Part shown: piece after piece, positions 5,298-7,546 of the stretch
Layout of the letters: each line of letters begins with the position of its first letter
How positions within the stretch are numbered: position 1 is the first letter of the stretch
Origin: Nocardia sp.
GTDB lineage: Bacteria; Actinomycetota; Actinomycetes; Mycobacteriales; Mycobacteriaceae
NCBI GenBank assembly: GCA_017354515.1
Contig: JAFMQT010000213.1
Span: 1-7,546 of the forward strand
Direction: 5' to 3'
DNA length: 7,546 nucleotides
Program-made: the position numbers and the translations under genes
The notes under the pieces: generated by a model
What the model saw: only the letters and a program-made list of their open reading frames with translations
What the model was told of the DNA's origin: nothing
The model's database searches: none

Positions 5298-5711
5298 GTG
5301 AGTGACGAGCGGGATATTCGCCACGGCGCAGATGCCGCCGATGACGATGTCACCGCCGCGGTCACCCGGCCGAGCGGCAAGCGATCTGCTCGCCGGGCTC
5401 GCGGCGGTTTCTCTTCCGGCGATACCGGTGCCGTGGCCACGATCGATCGTGGCGAGGGCTCGGGTTCGGCATCACGCAAGGCGTCCAAGGCAGGGAAGAA
5501 GGCCGGCGAGAGCGGGCGGGGCAATCCCTTCAAGCGTCTGGTGAAGTTCCTGCGGGAAGTCGTCGCGGAACTGCGCAAGGTGATCTGGCCCAACCGCAAG
5601 CAGATGGTCACCTACACGACCGTCGTGCTGGTGTTCGTGGTCTTCATGGTCGCGTTCATCAGTGGTTTGGACCTGGCGCTCATCAAGGGTGTCAACTGGC
5701 TGTTCGGCTAG
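5298..5711 (+). CDS. secE: Preprotein translocase subunit SecE
   Basis: The small essential subunit that clamps SecY in the SecYEG channel of the cytoplasmic membrane. From the GTG at 5298 the product is 137 aa. Residues 1-75 are a charged, low-complexity cytoplasmic tail rich in Ser, Gly, Lys and Arg, as in other actinobacterial SecE. An amphipathic helix (about 77-96) leads to the conserved VIWPNRKQM (95-103). One membrane segment follows at about 105-125. The start is chosen for GAGAGAGGG ending six bases upstream. The frame stays open back through the tRNA, but translation from there would overlap tRNA-Trp and is unlikely. The gene lies between tRNA-Trp and nusG, its usual neighbours, and is probably transcribed with both. 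Confidence 0.95.
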   Translation: MSDERDIRHGADAADDDVTAAVTRPSGKRSARRARGGFSSGDTGAVATIDRGEGSGSASRKASKAGKKAGESGRGNPFKRLVKFLREVVAELRKVIWPNRKQMVTYTTVVLVFVVFMVAFISGLDLALIKGVNWLFG

Positions 5712-5763
5712 CCGACCGGTGCGTCAGGAGCGGAGCCTGCGGAGCGAACGATAGGCGCTGCTA

Positions 5764-5813
5764 CCGTCCCTGCCGCGCGAGGACGGAACCATCCGCCGGA
5801 TTCACCTCCGGCG
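5764..5813 (+). other. Two hairpins in the secE-nusG gap
   Basis: CCGTCC/GGACGG (5764-5769/5781-5786) has an 11-base loop. CGCCGGA/TCCGGCG (5794-5800/5807-5813) has a TTCACC loop. In addition, CATC (5790-5793) can pair with GATG (5821-5824), closing the second hairpin from outside, next to the alternative GTG at 5818. Neither hairpin has a T tract, and secE and nusG are normally one transcript, so they look more like mRNA structure or processing sites than a terminator. Confidence 0.45.
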
Positions 5814-5853
5814 CGCAGTGGATGTACGTGACGACACAGGAAGCGAGTGCCCA

Positions 5854-6636
5854 GTGAGCACCCCGGAGAACGGCACGACCGACGAGTTCCCGGTCGACGA
5901 CGAGGTGGCGGAGACCGCTGCCACCGAGGCGACCGTCTCGGCCGGCACCGAGACGTCCTCCGGCGAGGTGTCCGCCGAGCCGGCAGCCGCGGAAGAGCCC
6001 GCCGATCCGGTAGCCGAGATGAAGGCGGCACTGCGCCGCGCCCCCGGGGACTGGTACGTCATCCACTCCTATGCCGGATACGAGAACAAGGTCAAGACCA
6101 ATCTCGAGACCCGCGTGCAGAACCTCGGCCTCGAGGACTACATCTTCCAGGTCGAGGTGCCGACCGAACAGGTCACCGAGATCAAGAACGGTCAGCGCAA
6201 GAATGTCCAGCGCAAGGTTCTGCCCGGTTACATCCTGGTCCGGATGGACCTCAACGACGAGTCCTGGGGCGCGGTCCGCAACACCCCCGGCGTCACCGGA
6301 TTCGTCGGCGCCACCTCGCGTCCGTCGCCGCTGACCATCAACGAGGTCGTGAAGTTCCTGGTCCCGGCCGATCAGCAGCAGAAGAAGCCGGCCGCCGCCG
6401 CGGCCGCCAGCCCCGCCGCTGCCGCCGAGACGGTCAGCGAGACAGCCGCCAAACCGGTGATCGAGGTCGACTTCGAGGTCGGCGAATCGGTCACCGTCAT
6501 GGATGGCCCGTTCGCGACGCTGCCGGCCAGCATCTCCGAGGTCAACGCCGAACAGCAGAAGCTCAAGGTGCTGGTGTCGATCTTCGGTCGCGAGACACCG
6601 GTCGAGCTGGCGTTCACACAGGTCGCGAAGATCTGA
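5854..6636 (+). CDS. nusG: Transcription termination/antitermination factor NusG
   Basis: NusG binds the RNA polymerase clamp and modulates pausing and termination; in many bacteria it also links the polymerase to Rho or ribosomal S10. From the GTG at 5854 the product is 260 aa. Residues 1-62 are an acidic Ala/Glu/Thr-rich extension, as in mycobacterial NusG. The NGN domain spans about 66-170, with WYVIHSYAGYENKVKTNLE from 67 and VLPGYILVRMD (122-132). A Gln/Lys/Ala-rich linker with an alanine run follows (about 171-200). The KOW domain (about 204-260) contains VGESVTVMDGPFA and ends in AKI. AGGAAG lies ten bases upstream of 5854. An in-frame GTG at 5818 would add 12 residues but has a poorer ribosome site next to a hairpin. 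It is followed 71 bases later by rplK. Confidence 0.96.
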   Translation: MSTPENGTTDEFPVDDEVAETAATEATVSAGTETSSGEVSAEPAAAEEPADPVAEMKAALRRAPGDWYVIHSYAGYENKVKTNLETRVQNLGLEDYIFQVEVPTEQVTEIKNGQRKNVQRKVLPGYILVRMDLNDESWGAVRNTPGVTGFVGATSRPSPLTINEVVKFLVPADQQQKKPAAAAAASPAAAAETVSETAAKPVIEVDFEVGESVTVMDGPFATLPASISEVNAEQQKLKVLVSIFGRETPVELAFTQVAKI

Positions 6637-6641
6637 GACTT

Positions 6642-6660
6642 CCGGGGTCAGGTACCCCGG
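6642..6660 (+). other. Hairpin after nusG
   Basis: CCGGGGT (6642-6648) pairs perfectly with ACCCCGG (6654-6660) around CAGGT, five bases after the nusG stop. There is no T tract. It forms a pair with the palindrome just downstream. It may be a partial terminator, an mRNA-stabilising structure or part of the rplK leader. Confidence 0.55.
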
Positions 6661-6666
6661 GACAGG

Positions 6667-6684
6667 CTTACGGAATTCCGTAAG
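6667..6684. repeat. Perfect 18-bp palindrome before rplK
   Basis: CTTACGGAATTCCGTAAG is a perfect palindrome. In RNA it makes a seven-pair stem with an AATT loop, ending 11 bases before the rplK ribosome site AAGGA. As DNA it could be a dimeric repressor site. As RNA it could belong to the leader through which ribosomal protein L1 represses the L11-L1 operon in other bacteria. I cannot match it to the known L1 site. Confidence 0.75.
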
Positions 6685-6707
6685 GAACCTAAACCAAGGA
6701 AAGAAAG

Positions 6708-7142
6708 ATGCCCCCCAAGAAGAAGAAGGTCTCCGGGCTCATCAAGCTCCAGATCCAGGCCGGTCAGGCGAACCCCGCCCCGCCGGTGGGTCCCGCGCTG
6801 GGTCAGCACGGCGTCAACATCATGGAGTTCTGCAAGGCGTACAACGCCGCGACCGAGTCGCAGCGTGGCAACGTCATCCCGGTCGAGATCACGGTCTACG
6901 AAGACCGCTCGTTCGATTTCAAGCTGAAGACTCCGCCCGCCGCCAAACTGCTGCTCAAGGCCGCCGGTGTGCAGAAGGGCTCGGCCGAGCCGCACCGCAA
7001 CAAGGTCGCGACGGTCACCATGGAGCAGGTCAAGGAGATCGCCAAGACCAAGCAGGAAGATCTGAACGCCAACGACATCGATCAGGCGGCCAAGATCATC
7101 GCGGGCACCGCTCGCTCGATGGGAATCACAGTCTCCGACTGA
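6708..7142 (+). CDS. rplK: 50S ribosomal protein L11
   Basis: L11 binds the GTPase-associated centre of 23S rRNA and helps elongation and release factors act. The 144-aa length is normal. The N-terminal domain (about 1-72) holds the proline-rich PAPPVGPALGQHGVN (23-37), the region that faces thiopeptide antibiotics and the stringent-response factor. The C-terminal rRNA-binding domain (about 75-144) contains TPPAAKLLLKAAG and ends in SMGITVSD. The ATG at 6708 has AAGGA seven bases upstream. It is followed by rplA, the usual L11-L1 operon. The oddity is at its 3' end: the last 25 bases, which include the codons for MGITVSD and the stop, recur twice in tandem directly after the stop. Confidence 0.98.
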   Translation: MPPKKKKVSGLIKLQIQAGQANPAPPVGPALGQHGVNIMEFCKAYNAATESQRGNVIPVEITVYEDRSFDFKLKTPPAAKLLLKAAGVQKGSAEPHRNKVATVTMEQVKEIAKTKQEDLNANDIDQAAKIIAGTARSMGITVSD

Positions 7143-7192
7143 GGTGGGAATCACCGTCTCCGACTGAGGTGGGAATTACCGTCTCCGACTGA
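7118..7192 (+). repeat. 25-nt tandem triplication of the rplK 3' end
   Basis: There are three abutting 25-base copies: 7118-7142 (inside rplK, ending in its stop), 7143-7167 and 7168-7192. Copies 2 and 3 differ from copy 1 at the ATG (now GTG) and at a Thr codon (ACA to ACC). Copy 3 also has ATT for ATC. All three changes keep the seven-residue message, with GTG still a possible start. Each extra copy reads GTG, then GITVSD and TGA, shifted in frame from rplK because 25 is not a multiple of three. A slippage or short tandem duplication is the simplest origin. Confidence 0.97.
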
Positions 7193-7201
7193 CGGATTCC
7201 C
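7171..7201 (+). other. Hairpin formed by repeat copy 3 and its downstream complement
   Basis: GGGAAT (7171-7176) pairs with ATTCCC (7196-7201), and CCGTC (7179-7183) pairs with GACGG (7191-7195). That makes eleven pairs with a two-base TA bulge and a TCCGACT loop. Copy 2 carries the same two arms (7146-7151, 7154-7158) and could compete for the same downstream complement. There is no T tract. Confidence 0.6.
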
Positions 7202-7213
7202 GTGCTGCGTGGG

Positions 7214-7230
7214 AGGGACGGCCAGTCCCT
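7214..7230 (+). other. Hairpin upstream of rplA
   Basis: AGGGAC (7214-7219) pairs perfectly with GTCCCT (7225-7230) around GGCCA. It sits midway between the repeat hairpin and the rplA ribosome site. With the preceding hairpin it makes the 125-base rplK-rplA gap highly structured. Confidence 0.5.
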
Positions 7231-7267
7231 ACAACCACTTCTGACTTACTGAACAGGACAGACAATC

Positions 7268-7546
7268 ATGGCAAAACGAAGCAAGGCTTATCTTGAGGCG
7301 GCCGCCAAGGTCGACCGCGCTCAGCTCTACGCTCCGCTGGCGGCTACTCGCCTGGCGAAGGAGACCGCGACCACCAAGACCGACGCGACCGTCGAGGTCG
7401 CTGTCCGTCTCGGCGTCGACCCGCGTAAGGCCGACCAGATGGTACGCGGCACCGTCAACCTGCCGCACGGCACCGGTAAGACCGCTCGCGTCGTTGTGTT
7501 CGCCGCCGGTGAGAAGGCCGCGGAAGCCGAAGCGGCCGGCGCCGAC
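7268..7546 (+). CDS. rplA: 50S ribosomal protein L1, N-terminal part
   Basis: The first 93 codons of L1, which binds 23S rRNA at the L1 stalk by the E site; in several bacteria L1 also represses its own operon by binding the mRNA leader. The gene continues past the right edge; the full family protein is about 230-240 aa. The N-terminus MAKRSKAYLEAAAKVDR is typical. So are TDATVEVAVRLGVDPRKADQ and VRGTVNLPHGTGKTARVVVF, which form the domain I core. The ATG at 7268 has AGGA nine bases upstream. It follows rplK by 125 bases, longer than expected for this pair, partly because of the repeat copies in the gap. Confidence 0.97.
   Translation, partial: MAKRSKAYLEAAAKVDRAQLYAPLAATRLAKETATTKTDATVEVAVRLGVDPRKADQMVRGTVNLPHGTGKTARVVVFAAGEKAAEAEAAGAD

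Noticed and set aside
6503..7192. Open frame overlapping nusG and rplK and ending in repeat copy 3
   Set aside because: It is out of frame with both conserved genes. Only its last codons coincide with the repeated GITVSD message, which is explained by the tandem duplication.
7118..7192. CRISPR-like array
   Set aside because: The copies abut with no spacers, and the first copy is the coding end of rplK.

Overview
The window is GC-rich DNA from a mycolic-acid-producing actinomycete of the order Mycobacteriales. It looks closest to Nocardia or a relative, but that placement is by gene content and remembered protein sequences, not a search. Support comes from frequent GTG starts, a HadA/HadB-type mycolic acid dehydratase, a GrcC/MenJ menaquinone gene pair, and a gene order matching two separate Mycobacterium tuberculosis blocks: Rv0561c-Rv0566c (menJ, grcC1, htpX, yajQ-like) and Rv0634B-Rv0641 (rpmG2, hadA-C, trpT, secE, nusG, rplK, rplA). 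Here the two blocks are adjacent.

Left block (1-2962): the 5' end of a geranylgeranyl-reductase-family flavoprotein (menJ-like, minus strand) is divergent from a long-chain polyprenyl diphosphate synthase. The two probably supply and then reduce the menaquinone side chain. The membrane metalloprotease htpX follows, then a convergent yajQ-family gene on the minus strand.

Middle (2963-5265): tRNA-Tyr is followed by a very strong intrinsic terminator. A promoter-rich gap leads to tRNA-Thr(GGT), tRNA-Met(CAT), rpmG (zinc-binding L33) and a single-chain HadA-HadB fusion. No hadC lies between this gene and tRNA-Trp; a structured, non-coding stretch lies there instead.

Right block (5193-7546): tRNA-Trp, secE, nusG, rplK and the start of rplA form the classical secretion / antitermination / L11-L1 block. 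The gaps between these genes are full of hairpins.

Most genes are ordinary housekeeping genes. The least expected signals are (i) a 25-nt tandem triplication covering the last codons and stop of rplK, whose copies differ only by changes that preserve the peptide and are followed by a complementary segment; (ii) the HadA-HadB fusion, which shows an Asp/His pair in the half that is normally non-catalytic, together with loss of hadC from this position; and (iii) a structured region ahead of tRNA-Trp. I see no mobile element, CRISPR array or defence system.
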